A stretch of DNA of 64,000 nt from Botryococcus braunii (taxonomy: Eukaryota; Chlorophyta; Trebouxiophyceae), in contig KV908518.1 of NCBI GenBank assembly GCA_002005505.1, positions 123,676-187,675 on the forward strand. The letters run 5' to 3'. A program made the position numbers and the translations under genes. Positions 51,000 to 62,305 of this stretch are shown piece after piece. Numbering within the stretch: position 1 is the stretch's first letter; every line of letters begins with the position of its first letter. The notes under the pieces were generated by a model. The model searched no databases, was not told the origin of the DNA, and saw only the letters and a program-made list of their open reading frames with translations.

Positions 51000-51956
51000 T
51001 CACAAAAACTTGGCCAAACCCAAAGCCTCACGATGTCCTTGAAATACTTGCCTTGTTAAAGGCTTCGTGAATATATCCGCCACATTCCTTGCAGAAGGAA
51101 CGTATTTCACATCAACTTGACCCAGTGCAATAGCCTCCCGCGCAAAGTGGAAGCTGATAGCAATATGCTTAGTGTGCTTAGAGAACACTGGATTTCTGAG
51201 ATGATTGATGCATCCCTGATTATCACAGTGAATCTTGACAATCCATGGGGAAATCCCAATATCTTCAAGGAATCCCTTCATCCAATTGGCCTCTTTGACA
51301 GCTGCACTTGCCGCCATGAACTCAGCTTCTACAGTGGATGTGGCAACTGCAGACTGCTTCTTGCTCCCCCAAACTACAGCTCCACCAAACACTCGGATGA
51401 CATACCTTGTAGTGGAAAACCGATGATCTTGGTCCCCACCATAATCTGCATCAACAAAACCCTCAAGCTCTGTGTCCTTCCCTCCAAGGACCAAAACGAG
51501 ATCTCTGGTTGCCTTAAGATATTTCAGCACTCTGATGGCTTCATTCCAGTGAGCAGTAGTAGGGGTAATCCTGTACCTGGAAAGCACTCCCACAGCCTGT
51601 GAAATATCAGGCCTAGTGGTATTTGCAATGTACAACAGTGACCCAACCAGTTCACAGTACCTGTGTCCTGGTGGCAGAGGGCTCCCAGCACCAATGCTGT
51701 CACTGTTGTCCTTGGACATAGGCCTCTGTGTGGCTACAAAATCTTTAGTCATAGGGGTGTCAGGCCCCACAGACTCCAGATCCAGCCCAAATTTCTCAAC
51801 CAGTGCATCAATCTTAGGGATGCAGCTTAACGAAATTAGCCCTTTATCCCTATCTCTCATCACTTGACAGCCCAAAAAATCTTTTACCTCTCCTAAATCA
51901 TGAATGGTGAACTCTTGCTTGAGTAAACCCTTCACTCTCTCAATCTCTCCCATGCC
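51000..51956 (-). pseudogene. C2 RT C-terminus and RNase H
   Basis: An open frame of 317 codons carries the RT thumb/connection (GEVKDFLGCQVM, PGHRYCELVGSLL, YLKATRDL) and a complete RNase H (VDADYGGDQDHRF, SKKQSAVATSTVEAEF, HCDNQGC). It lacks the one-base deletion that breaks the same region in C1. A single in-frame TAA at about 51960, just after the YVDDLLIV active-site strand, separates it from the rest of RT. Confidence 0.88.
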
Positions 51957-51959
51957 TTT

Positions 51960-53608
51960 TTAAACTATCAGCAGATCATCTACATAAATCAACACAAATG
52001 ACTTTCCTCCATCTACTGAACACTTCACATAGACACCAGCATCACTCTTGCACACTTCATAGCCCATGGTATGCAGCTTCTCATTAAGGGTCTTATGCCA
52101 TGCCCTTGGAGCTTGCTTCAGGCCATACAATGCCTTCTTCAAGCGACACACTGTGTTACCATCCCCATTTTCAAACCCAGGAGGTTGTGTGACATAAACC
52201 TCCTCCTCTAATTCTCCATTCAGGAAAGCAGTCTTGACATCCACCTGATGGATTTCAAGACCCTCTTGTGCAGCCACTAACAGTAAGGCTCTCCTGGATC
52301 CATAACTGCTAGTTGGGGCAAAGACTTCCATGACATCTACTCCAGGAATTTGCCTGCATCCTTGAGCTACCAGCCTAGCCTTGAACCTCAGCACATTACC
52401 ATGAGCATCCATTTTCACTGAAAAGATCCAATGAACTGGAATTACTTTATGGCCACGAGGTCTAGGCACATACTCCATGACCTCGTGGGCATCCAAAGAA
52501 TTCTGCTCCTCTTGCATAGCAGCCTTCCAATATTCCCACTGAGGGGACTTCTGTGCCTCCCTCAAGCTGGAAGGCACACTAATTTTCCCAAACCGCACCC
52601 CTGTGTGCTTCCCCTGATCTGGCTTGCTCTCACTCTCTCTTTCACCCACTACTCTTTCGCTTAATGTCGCCGCACTGCACATGGGTGCAGTTTGCGAGGA
52701 TTCTGATTTTCCTCGCTGCTCTCTCTCTCTCTGAGACTCACAGTTTGCCCTTTCGAGCTTACTGCTTCGCACTCTCACATCATCCTCCCAGACACAGGTA
52801 TCTCTCGGAAAGCTCTTGTAATTGGGCAAATTCTCACACTGTCGAAGCTTCCGATTCACCTCCTCATCCACACTCTTACATGACTGACGTGCTTCAGCCT
52901 CGTCAGAGCTCTCACAAGCAATTGAACCACTCTGCACAGCTTGGACACTTGGTCTGTCTTGGTGTTGTGCCCATGTCTCTCTCTCTCTCTGTCTGCTCCC
53001 CACCAAACATGAGCGCTGGGGCGCAGGCCCAGCAGCACGCTCACAAGCATAGCCCACACTTGTGTGGCTGGCACCACATTGTCTTTGGGCATCACAGATA
53101 GAACTCACATCACTAACAGTTCCCTCAGGCACTGAACAGGTCCCACCCATGCATCTCAGCTCACTTGGACCATTTTCAGTCTGATCAGAGACTGTCCCCC
53201 TCTCTTCACTCACAATTGAAACAGGTCTCTCTTGCACCTGACTCAAATCCTGCACTTCCCCTGGTCCCTGTGACTTAGTGTCACCATCAGTCAGCCCCTC
53301 TCTCTCACAACTCTCTCCCCTATCCTGTGCCAGCAGGATTTCCCGAGCAGCAGCTCGTTGCTCACAGCGTTGAGCTCGAGACAGTCCATCCAGAGGAGGA
53401 TTTGCAGTAGCGGGAGGAGTATTCCGGAGTGACTGCTGTGCTCGCTCCAAGGTCCGTTGATGCTGCCCACTGTCAGAGCTTCCTCGCGCAAGTTGCTGAA
53501 GTGTATCCAGTACCCCGGACTGGTCCAGATCCAGCTGAAGTGGTTCCTCACTTGGTCCAGGAACAATTTCTGGAGTGTCCTCCTTTTGGGAAGGCTTCCC
53601 CTGACAAG
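51960..53608 (-). pseudogene. C2 integrase-RT linker and RT N-terminal part
   Basis: From 53450 downward the frame carries the long Ser/Glu/Gln-rich linker seen also in C1, then RT through ARLVAQGCRQIPGVD, VDVKTAFLNGELEEEVYV, KQAPRAW and YVDDLLIV. It stops at TAA where C1 has a Ser codon. Upstream, between 53450 and 53608, frame is less clear until the G4a insertion. Confidence 0.85.
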
Positions 53609-53613
53609 CAGGC

Positions 53614-54064
53614 TTTAACGAAGTGAGACGTGTAACTAAGATTTATAACAAGCTAAGCAAGGGTATCAGGCAAGGGTGACACCGAAGGTAGAAATCGAAG
53701 TTCCAATCCGTTACAAGTTCGCAGCCCTCCTCACGCAGGTCGTCCGAGTCTCCAAAGAACAATATATAATGAACAATGAAGAGAATGCTAGATGTCTCAC
53801 TCGTAGCAGCAAAACCCAAAGACAATGATCGCCACCCGAGTTCCTAGTCCACCTATGCGCGGATCCGGCTACGTCGTCCCTCTACGAGATGCTCTCGCGA
53901 GCATAGCGATATGGATGACGAGAGGAGACCCACTAGGATATTACAGTCATTTTCCTACACACAAGGACAACGAGATCTACTCGTATCCCAAAGGGCACGA
54001 AGAAACATGAACTACGCGCACATCCTATGTGAGACGCGTCGCGCTGACGCGGCACCTCACTACA
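53614..54064 (-). repeat. G4a 3' LTR (451 bp)
   Basis: This is the 3' LTR in element orientation, next to the complement of a G-rich purine tract (TACTCCCCCCCTTATTCCTG). It serves as reference for the split G4b LTR at 30967-33229. Confidence 0.92.
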
Positions 54065-54559
54065 TACTCCCCCCCTTATTCCTGTGCGTCCCCGCGCAGA
54101 AGGCAGAGCGCAACAACAAACAGACAAAGGAACAGAAAGACAAACAAAGGCAAACAAAGGAACAGAAAGACCTTCCAACATGCGGAGACTCAGACTTAGA
54201 CCTACGGGCAACCCGCCTCCCGTGTTGCCAGACCCCAGCCGAATGCTGCGTATCGGGGTCCCCACCATAATGCAATAACAACAAGGATCAGGCATGACTA
54301 ACAGAACAAAAGACAAAACACTGAAAGAAAAACGAAAGTCCACATGATGAACAGCCAAAATGAGACACAAGGGCAGAGCTAAAAGTCCAGATGTCCAAAA
54401 GTCCAGAGTCCAAGGGGAGTCCAATTTCCACATATAGTCCAGTATTACGCCAGTATTGCACCATATTGATCAGGTGTGGTAGTGAAGTGAAAAGGCCATA
54501 CACCTAATGTGCACAAAAATCTATCCAGGTAAGGGACCCATGGTCAACCCTACCGGGTA

Positions 54560-54962
54560 AGGCAGCCTTACCCTAGCCTATCCAAAGTCCATATGGCCAT
54601 ACAGAGAGACCCCTCCAAGGAGGGCCAACCGGTCGACGGGACCCTAAGGGTGGACCCTAGGAGTCGTGCCCTTGGGAGGCAATGGCGGGAGCCCGTGACT
54701 CTCTCTGTATTCTTCCACTTTCTTGTGGCAACAACGCGTGACCTGTGCAAGTTATTTCCAGCTATCCTCATTTGGCTCGTTCGGATCGTACAGAGTGCGG
54801 CCGCGTTCGCCAGTGAGTGGCTTGTGATCTACAATGCCACCACACCCGGGATCCACGATACATCCACACCCATGTCCTTAACAATTGTGCTAGAGTATAA
54901 GCATCAGCATTCATTGTTGTAGCAGCAAAATGAGCACACTTGTTAAGCCTATCCACGACAAA
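54560..54962 (-). pseudogene. G4a truncated integrase joined to chromodomain-end remnant
   Basis: The minus strand goes from the integrase strand VVDRLNKCAHFAATT, just after an in-frame TGA at about 54963, directly into sequence resembling the tail around the G5 chromodomain (GCGGIVDHKPL-like in another frame, then KKVEEY and GSRHCLPRA-like). The catalytic second Asp and Glu of integrase, the GPF module and most of the chromodomain are deleted. Confidence 0.65.
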
Positions 54963-56747
54963 TCAAATAGCATCATTTCCACTTGGGGTCTGTGGGAGGT
55001 TGCTAATAAAGTCCATAGACACACTTTGCCACTTCCTTGCTGGTATTTGTAAGGGGTGAAGAAGACCAGCAGGCAAAGTATTCCGAGCCTTGACTCGTTG
55101 ACAAGAGTCACAATGAGCAACATAGGCTTTGACATCCTCATACATTCCCGGCCAATACCATTCCCTTGTTACAAGCTCGTACATGCGAGTTACTCCAGGG
55201 TGACCAACATGAGGTGGATCATGTAAAGCTTCCAAAATTCCACGTCGTAGGTTCTCCACGACAAGTTCCCCATCTTTCCTTTCCTCAAACAATGCAGGAA
55301 CATATTTCCGTCCATTCCTCTCCCAAAAGCCTCCCTTTAGACTAACCTTCCTTCTATTCGCACGCGCTGCCAACCACGGATCGTATGTGTAAGCCTTCTC
55401 AAGTTTGCCAAGTAGGGATTCGTACCCATCGGTCTCGCGGGTAAGCTCACTCGGGCTGGCCAACCCGATTTGCTCCATCGTGCCGAGGGAGCTTGGGGTC
55501 TCGTGAGCGGGCCCCGGGAGCGTGACCTTGGGGACCTTGCGGACCTGAGCTGTGAGGGTACCCTCGACATCCCGGCTGGAGGGGGTGAGGGAGTCCGGAC
55601 TGGTGCGCCGACGCTTGCGCCGGAGGGCAGCCCCGGCCACAGCAGCCCCATTGTCCCTCCCCCCAGGTCCAGGGTGTTGAGTGAAGTGACACCTGGAGAG
55701 CGGATCCGCAATGTTGGTCTTGCCCGGTTCCCATACCCATTCAATCTCAAACTCCTGCAGGCGCTCGGCCCACCGAGCCCTCCGAGGACTAAGCCCCACC
55801 TGTTGACCCAAGAAGGTGTTGCACTTGTGATCCGTCACCACCGTTACTGGCTTACCTAACAAATAACACCTCCATTCCGTGAGAGCATACACTACAGCCA
55901 ATAACTCCCGTTCCGTGGCACTGTAGTTCCTCTCGCTTGCTCCCAACTTTTTACTGAAATACGCACAAACCTTCCCATCTTGAAATAGCACAGCTCCCAC
56001 GCCGTAATCGCATGCATCGCACACTACCTTAAATGGCCGACGTACGTCCGGGAGTGTTAAGATAGGGGCACTTACCAAAGCTTCCTTTATGTTGTCAAAT
56101 GCTTCCTGTTGTTCCTGTCCCCACTTCCAAGGTGCTTTTGCCCCAGAGAGAGCTGTCAATGGGGTTGCCAGGATACTGTAGTTCTGAATAAACTTTCGAA
56201 AGTAATTAGACAACCCAAGAAACCTCCTAACTTCCGTTACGTTTGTGGGCGTAGGCCACTCCTGCACCACCTTGACTTTATCCATATCCACTTCCAACCC
56301 ATTTTCCCCAATGATGTGTCCCAAGTATTTCAATTGTTTCTCAAAGAAAGAGCATTTGACAAGTTTTGCCAGGAGTTGGTGTTCGCGTAGACGGGTGAAA
56401 ACTCTGTCCAACTGCAGAAGGTGTTCCTCTTCCGTTTTGCTATAAATGAGCACATCATCCAAGTATACAACCACAAAGCCTTCCCTTATAAAGTCGTGAA
56501 AAACCTCATTCATAAGCCGTTGAAATGTCGCGGGCGCGTTGGTCAAACCAAAGGGAAGTACAAGAAATTCGTACAAGCCAAAAGGGGTCCTGAAGGCAGT
56601 TTCAGGCACATCCTCCTTGCGAAGTCGCACTTGATGGTACCCAGACAACAAGTCCAAGCTCGAAAACACCTTGGCTCCCTTAAGCCTATCCAACAGATCG
56701 TCAATTCTGGGGAGAGGGTACCTATCCGAGATGGTAATTTTATTCAG
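54963..56747 (-). pseudogene. G4a RT, RNase H and integrase N-terminal part
   Basis: The frame covers RT from [19 protein letters not shown] through YLDDVLIYSK, RNase H (VVCDACDYGVGAVLF, then VVTDHKCNTFL) and the integrase HHCC segment (ALHDPPHVGHPG, then AHCDSCQRVK). It then enters the catalytic core SMDFISNLPQ and stops at TGA. One extra C near 56750 shifts the frame from the protease/RT ORF upstream. A Pro/Ser/Arg linker of about 80 residues lies between RNase H and integrase. Confidence 0.87.
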
Positions 56748-58074
56748 GGGACTGGTAGTCTATTACCATACGCAAACTTCCATCCTTCTTTCTAACAAAC
56801 AAAACAGGTGATGCAAATGGTGAGCAACTTGGCCTGATCAATCCCAATTTTAACAACTCATCAACCGTTTTTTCGCATTCCGCAAGCTCACTTGGAGCAA
56901 GACGGTACGCGGGCCTATTGGGGGGCCGATGTCCTTCTTCCAAATTTATTGTGTGAAACACTTCCCGCTCCGGGGGTAACCCCGGGAGTTGTTTTGCAAA
57001 CAAGTCCTCATTTGCAAGTAACAAGTCTTTCAGGGCCTGTGGCTTGCCTTCCAACATGTCATTTATTTGATGAGTGAAAGTCATACCGGTACTACTGGGG
57101 GGTTTTGTGACGACGGGGGTGTCGTCCATAGATTTGTCGGTGTCCGCCAAGTCGGCCTCACTTGAGGCGTCCTCCCCGGTGATGTCCACCAGTTCAGCCT
57201 GCTCATTCACAAGCACAGTATACAAACAAACCTTCCAAACATCTTGTCCCTTCCATCCTTTTCCATTCCTATCCTTCCTTCCTTCCTTCCTCTCTTGTGC
57301 TTGTAAACCCCAAACAAGTTTTGGCCCCACTGGCAACGATGAATTTGCGTGTTTTAGGGTGACCCACTTCCCATTATGTCTAAATTGAGCAGCCTTTACA
57401 CAAAAATCAATTGAGACTCCTCTTTCTTCCATCCAGTCCTGCCCCAAAATCATGTCTACCCCATCAATCATGGCAGGGCTTACAATGAAGTTGTGACGGG
57501 AAGTTATACCAGGCTTGAGTGTAAACGACACATCTACCGTTCCTTTCGTATCGGACACACTGCCATCAGCAAGAGTCACGGATATGCATGCGGGTTTGTA
57601 TCGCACCCCTAGCCCTTGCAAAGTATCACTTTTAATAAACGAATGAGATGCCCCACTATCAAACAACACTGAAAGGATTTTCCCCTTAACATTCGCCGGA
57701 AAGGTCATAGCTAGCGGAGAGTCAGTAGTAACACTTCCCATGGTGAGTGTGGGTCTTGGGGGAACCACACAACATACAAAAGAGAATGGGTATACACTAG
57801 TTTGACCATTCATGTCCACCGCCTGTCCCTTCCTTCCTGAACACACTTCCACAATCCTTCCTTGCATACGGTGAGCATAGAGACTCTTACTTTTCCAAGT
57901 TTTCCTTCCCACAATGAAACAACAAGTGAGGGACGGGTTGCACCTTTGTTCCCATAAAAACTTGGAAATCTCAGATTCAGCCTTCCTAACATTTGGCACC
58001 ACAAGGTTCACCCCTTCCTTTCCCAAATTGGAGGCCACAAGAGAGTGCAAAACATGCAAGCAAGTGGCATCCAT
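56740..58074 (-). CDS. G4a protease and RT N-terminus
   Basis: The ATG at 58074 is 11 bp past the gag stop and in another frame, so pol is reached by reinitiation or frameshifting rather than direct fusion. Protease has LFDSGASHSFI near residue 140 and ILGQDWM near 210. A charged linker follows (QERKEGRKDRNGKGWKG). RT begins with LPPEREVFHTI and SPVLFVRKKDGSLRMVIDY. The frame then ends in YQSPE because of a single-base insertion. Confidence 0.85.
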   Translation of the reverse strand: MDATCLHVLHSLVASNLGKEGVNLVVPNVRKAESEISKFLWEQRCNPSLTCCFIVGRKTWKSKSLYAHRMQGRIVEVCSGRKGQAVDMNGQTSVYPFSFVCCVVPPRPTLTMGSVTTDSPLAMTFPANVKGKILSVLFDSGASHSFIKSDTLQGLGVRYKPACISVTLADGSVSDTKGTVDVSFTLKPGITSRHNFIVSPAMIDGVDMILGQDWMEERGVSIDFCVKAAQFRHNGKWVTLKHANSSLPVGPKLVWGLQAQERKEGRKDRNGKGWKGQDVWKVCLYTVLVNEQAELVDITGEDASSEADLADTDKSMDDTPVVTKPPSSTGMTFTHQINDMLEGKPQALKDLLLANEDLFAKQLPGLPPEREVFHTINLEEGHRPPNRPAYRLAPSELAECEKTVDELLKLGLIRPSCSPFASPVLFVRKKDGSLRMVIDYQSPE

Positions 58075-58085
58075 GGCTTCAGAAT

Positions 58086-59309
58086 TTACTTTTGAGGATT
58101 ATGCCCCGGCCCTTTTCCCTTCCAATGTGCTCCCCGGCCACCACGGCCCTTCCACTGCCCACCTCGAGCTTGATTAGAGGGGAAAGGAGGAGGTGGAGGC
58201 AATTGACTGTCGCGCCTGCTCTTCCTTTGCAAGTAGTCCCGCTTGGCCTGACATTGCCATTGCTCGTGACCAAAGTTTTTGCAGAAATAACACTGGCGCT
58301 CGGAGGGGACGCTTGTCCGAGAATCTAACTTCCCACCAACGTTGTGTCCGACGGCTCCAAGCACAGGCCCCTGGGTGAATCCCGGAAAGTATGCCGGCGT
58401 GCTTGTTGGAGTCCTCTTCACAACGTTGAGAACCTTCCTTCCTTCCTGTCCCCTCAGCATCCCCCCTGATTTTAAGTTGCTTTCATATTGCACCACATAA
58501 GTGCACAATGAGTCGAGGCTTGTGAACCTGACACCAGTTTGAGGGTTAACTGTGCAAGCAACTCTAATAGGAGCATTCAGGCCTTTGAGGAACATATATA
58601 TTTTATCGTTTTCGCAGATGTCATATTCGGTTTCTACATCACTCAACAAGGAAATAAACCTTTCTATGTATCTTTCAACGCTTTCTTGCCCTTGATAAAC
58701 ATGGTCTAATTTTTGCCGGGCAGCCATAACCAAATCGGTAGAGTCGTATCGATTTCCCATAAAATTTTTAAAGTCTTCCCATGTTGGCTCTGTTTGACCT
58801 CCTTCCCTTTCCTTCCTTTTGAGGTATGTCCCCCACACCTTTGTAGGTCGCTCCTCCATACATTGCAGCGCGACTGCCACCCACTTGTCCCTTGACACAT
58901 TTGAAATGTTCACATATGATTCCACCTTACTAGCAAAGAATTGGAAGCTTCCTCTTTTTCCTGTAAACATGGCTGGTGTAGGCACACGCACGACGTTAGT
59001 GGTGGATGACGTCCGCTTGGATGCTCGTTCTCCCTCCAAGGCCTCAATCCGCTTCAATAACCGTAGAATTAGGGATTTAGTCTTATTTTTCTTCAAGGGT
59101 GTCTTCAAAGGAGTGGGTTTGGGTTTCGTTTTGGGTGTGGTCGGTTTGGGCGATGGGGCCAATTGCAATTCCGTTTCGGACTCTTCCAAAAGATCATCGA
59201 CTTCAATACCTTCCTTTTCCAAACCTTCCAAAATTTCTTTCTCTTTAAGGGGGAGACCGGAGTACTTGTTTCCTTTCCGTTTAACCGCCATCATGTTGCA
59301 ATGGAACAA
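58086..59309 (-). CDS. G4a Gag (407 aa)
   Basis: The frame starts MFHCNMMAVKRKG. The later Met pair is also conserved in G4b and may be the real start. A basic Lys/Pro/Thr N-terminal region and a Leu-rich helix (LRLLKRIEALEGE) are followed by the Gag fold (FQFFASKVESYVN, later TWEDFKNFMGNRYDS, VERYIERFISLLSDVE). A CCHC zinc knuckle CYFCKNFGHEQWQC lies near residue 347, with an Arg/Gly-rich end. It is intact. Confidence 0.88.
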   Translation of the reverse strand: MFHCNMMAVKRKGNKYSGLPLKEKEILEGLEKEGIEVDDLLEESETELQLAPSPKPTTPKTKPKPTPLKTPLKKNKTKSLILRLLKRIEALEGERASKRTSSTTNVVRVPTPAMFTGKRGSFQFFASKVESYVNISNVSRDKWVAVALQCMEERPTKVWGTYLKRKEREGGQTEPTWEDFKNFMGNRYDSTDLVMAARQKLDHVYQGQESVERYIERFISLLSDVETEYDICENDKIYMFLKGLNAPIRVACTVNPQTGVRFTSLDSLCTYVVQYESNLKSGGMLRGQEGRKVLNVVKRTPTSTPAYFPGFTQGPVLGAVGHNVGGKLDSRTSVPSERQCYFCKNFGHEQWQCQAKRDYLQRKSRRDSQLPPPPPFPSNQARGGQWKGRGGRGAHWKGKGPGHNPQK

Positions 59310-59360
59310 TGCAATTACAACCTTCCCTACGTCTCCCTTCGGTTCGAGGCTCTAACCGCC

Positions 59361-59372
59361 TCGCCGATACCA
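59361..59372 (-). other. G4a primer-binding site
   Basis: The minus strand reads TGGTATCGGCGA then GGCGG, one base inside the 5' LTR. It is identical to the site of G4b. Confidence 0.82.
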
Positions 59373-59373
59373 A

Positions 59374-59824
59374 TTTAACGAAGTGAGACGTGTAACTAAG
59401 ATTTATAACAAGCTAAGCAAGGGTATCAGGCAAGGGTGACACCGAAGGTAGAAATCGAAGTTCCAATCCGTTACAAGTTCGCAGCCCTCCTCACGCAGGT
59501 CGTCCGAGTCTCCAAAGAACAATATATAATGAACAATGAAGAGAATGCTAGATGTCTCACTCGTAGCAGCAAAACCCAAAGACAATGATCGCCACCCGAG
59601 TTCCTAGTCCACCTATGCGCGGATCCGGCTACGTCGTCCCTCTACGAGATGCTCTCGCGAGCATAGCGATATGGATGACGAGAGGAGACCCACTAGGATA
59701 TTACAGTCATTTTCCTACACACAAGGACAACGAGATCTACTCGTATCCCAAAGGGCACGAAGAAACATGAACTACGCGCACATCCTATGTGAGACGCGTC
59801 GCGCTGACGCGGCACCTCACTACA
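59374..59824 (-). repeat. G4a 5' LTR (451 bp)
   Basis: By eye it is indistinguishable from 53614-54064 over the whole length. It is followed by the second CAGGC copy and the resumed C2 sequence. Confidence 0.92.
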
Positions 59825-61292
59825 CAGGCTCGGTTGCAGCCTGATCAGGGGGTCCTGGGAGGGTGCTGTCAGGTCTGCTGCTGGGGAAGGGAGTGCTGAC
59901 AGCCTGATTCCGAGAGCTGCACTGAGGTGAGGAAGCTGCCGGGTTGCTGAGGTGCTGTTGGGCTGGCAAACCTTCCGGATATGAGAACTGCAGTGGCCAA
60001 TCCAGGAGAGTGGACATTCCCACCCGAGAGGCTCCTCGGATGTGTTCCACAAATTGGACATCTCTGCTCTCTCTCCAGACTCCCCCTCCCAGATAAATAC
60101 GATATGCCTTGGACACTGGGGAATAACCAGTGAACATGCCAGGCACAGCCTTTGGTGCAAATACCCCCCTCTGCTGATCAGGCACATGCACAAATGCCAG
60201 GCATCCCCAAGTACGAAGAAGTGATACATCTCGCTTGTATCCCATGAATGATTCACAAGGAGTGAGAGGCCTGCCTGTACTGGGTCCCATGTTCAGGAGG
60301 ATGCAGGCTGTTTCTAGGGCCTCTTTCCACATGACTGGACTGGCACCTGCAAAATTGAGGAGGGTTCTGGTTCGCTCCTTCAAGGTCCTGTTGGCTCGCT
60401 CTGCTATCCCGTTCTGCTGGGGAGTGTAGGGTGCAGACATCTCCAGCTTAGTGCCCTGAGACGCACAGAACTCCTTGAATCTGGAATTAATAAATTCTGT
60501 GCCTCTGTCACACCGAATGCACTTGACAGTAGTCCCTCTTTCTGTCTGCCAAAATAGAATCAGGTCCCGGACAAATGAGGCAATTACATCCTTTGACTTT
60601 ACTGGTAGGACAGCTTTCTATCCAGACGCCTCATCAGCTACAGTCACCCAAAAGCGTTCCCCAGAGATTGCTGCTGGTGAAATGGGGCCCACAGTGTCAA
60701 TATGGATTCTGTCAAGGGGATTTATTGCAGGCCTGGAACTTTCACCAAAGGGAGGACGGGTGTGCTTCCCCTCAATACACGCTTCACAATACTTTGGACA
60801 GTTCTCACATGTTGACAGGGAAGTATCAATGCCTGTGACCAGCTATTCGTTGCTCAGGCACTGCATCCATGGTTCACCCGGATGACCCATTCTGCTGTGC
60901 CACAGAAATCGTTTCGCACAAGCATGCTGCAGGGTTTTTCTTGGATTTGTTCTTCATTGCAGCTGCCACTGGTAACAAACGTTGCACTGGGGGAATAGAT
61001 AGGCAGTCATGTACATAATAAAGGCCTTTTTCTGCTCTGATGGGCATCTTCCAGCCATTCGGGCCAGAGACTATGGTAAATGCACCCATGATGTCTGTGG
61101 TAAAGCAGGCTCCATCACGAAGGGCAGCAGAAACAGACAAGATGTTCATCGTTGCAGAGGGAACACACTGAACATGATGCAGCCACAGCGGGATAGATTG
61201 CTGGTTCAATAGACAGATTGATCCAGTGGCAGTAATTCCTCCTGTTGCATCAGACGTGGCCAGCTGCAGAGGGATGGGAGCAGCATGTACTG
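59825..61292 (-). pseudogene. C2 integrase and pre-integrase region
   Basis: Reading on the minus strand, 60874-61209 gives the segment before integrase (WLHHVQCVPSATMNILSVSA). The zinc-binding part follows, with an in-frame TAG in place of an expected residue near 60845 and another stop near 60620. Then comes the core with SAPYTPQQNGIAERANRTLKE and SPVMWKEALETACILLNMGP (60440 downward), and the start of the linker. The sequence corresponds closely to C1 36600-37990. It stops at about 61292, where the G5 LTR begins. Confidence 0.82.
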
Positions 61293-61781
61293 TGAAACAA
61301 AGGGAGACGTGTATGCAAGTTTAATAATAAGAGATACTAGGGTTTAAGGAAGGGGTGACACCGCGAGACAGTAAACGTGACGCCGATTCCTCTTACAATA
61401 CGCAGCTCCTCCTCACGCAGGCGATTCCGAGTCTCCAATAAACAATATGGCCAACGCCAATACAATATAATATGCAACAGATATATCCAGGCCCCAAAGA
61501 TAAGTGTGTCTCTCGAAGTGTGAGTCCAACTTGTGGTGAACCCGGCTACATCGCCCTTCTATGTGATGCTCTCGCGAGCACCACGAGAAGGATGACGAGA
61601 GGGCATCCTTTTGGACATTTCATGAACATCCTATATTGTGAAGCCTCTCGTAGTACGACGTGCGTGAAGACACATGCGCACACATGCAGGCGTGCACGTA
61701 ATTCGAAAGACCTGCACAGAATTCGAAAGGCGAGCCGCATGAGGTACGCAGACGCGGCACCGCACGCGTCACCTCACTACA
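61293..61781 (-). repeat. G5 3' LTR (about 489 bp, related to the G4 LTR)
   Basis: It shares both ends with the G4 LTR (GGGAGACGTGTA at one side, CACCTCACTACA at the other) and the following TACTCCCCCCCCTATTCCTG purine-tract complement, but the middle is diverged. The other LTR lies outside the window. The left boundary is uncertain by a few bases. Confidence 0.75.
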
Positions 61782-62305
61782 TACTCCCCCCCCTATTCCT
61801 GTGCGTCCCCGCGCAGAAGGCAGAGCGCAACAAAACAACAAAAGACCTTCCAACATGCGGAGACTCAGAACACTACCTACGGGCAACCCGCCTCCCGTGT
61901 TGCCAGACCCCAGCCGATCGCTGCGTATCGGGGTCCCCACCATATAGAAATAAGAATAAGTATCATTCATGACAAACATGACAAAAGACGAAACGGAGGA
62001 AACAGCTAAGTCCACGTAGAGCCAAAAGTCCAGAAGTTCATAAGTCGAGAAGTCCACAAGTCCATAAGGCAAAGTTCAAGTGAGGTTCAAACCAAGTTCG
62101 AGTCCAAAGTTCCAGAGTCCAAAGTTCCGTGTCCAGTGGCAATGAAGTGAAGCGGCCATGTCGAGCCTAATGTGCACAATGATCTATCCAGGTAAGGGAC
62201 CCATGGTCCACCCTACCGGGTAAGGCAGCCTTACCCTAGCCTATCCACAGTCCATATGGCCATACAGAGAGACCCCTCCAAGGAGGGCCAACCGGTCGAC
62301 GGGGC
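61782..62305 (-). other. G5 3' untranslated interior
   Basis: This is sequence between the chromodomain stop and the polypurine tract, related to the same part of G4a (54065-54590), including a stretch of short repeated AGTCCA/AAGTCC motifs. No gene is seen. Confidence 0.6.

Larger units (their letters stand above)
53614..59824 (-). mobile_element. G4a: Ty3/gypsy element inserted in C2
   Basis: Two 451-bp LTRs (53614-54064 and 59374-59824) show no difference that I could see. The 5-bp duplication CAGGC lies at 53609-53613 and 59825-59829. In element orientation the LTR begins TGTAGTGAGG and ends CGTTAAA, not the canonical CA. The polypurine tract is the complement of 54065-54077, and the primer site of 59361-59372. 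The interior holds gag, protease, RT, RNase H and partial integrase. A deletion joins integrase to a chromodomain remnant. It is very recent by its LTRs, yet already defective. Confidence 0.93.
50248..61292 (-). mobile_element. C2: copia element, interrupted by G4a and G5
   Basis: The 3' LTR is 50248-50981 (734 bp, TGTAAAGTTC to TATAACA), followed by the copia purine tract complement CTTCCCCTTGCC. The interior is closely related to C1. It runs RNase H, RT and linker to 53608, is interrupted by G4a (53614-59824), continues through integrase to about 61292, and is then interrupted by G5. Its gag, any upstream ORF, primer site and 5' LTR are not in the window, so whether C2 also carries the H3-like ORF cannot be told. 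Confidence 0.88.
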
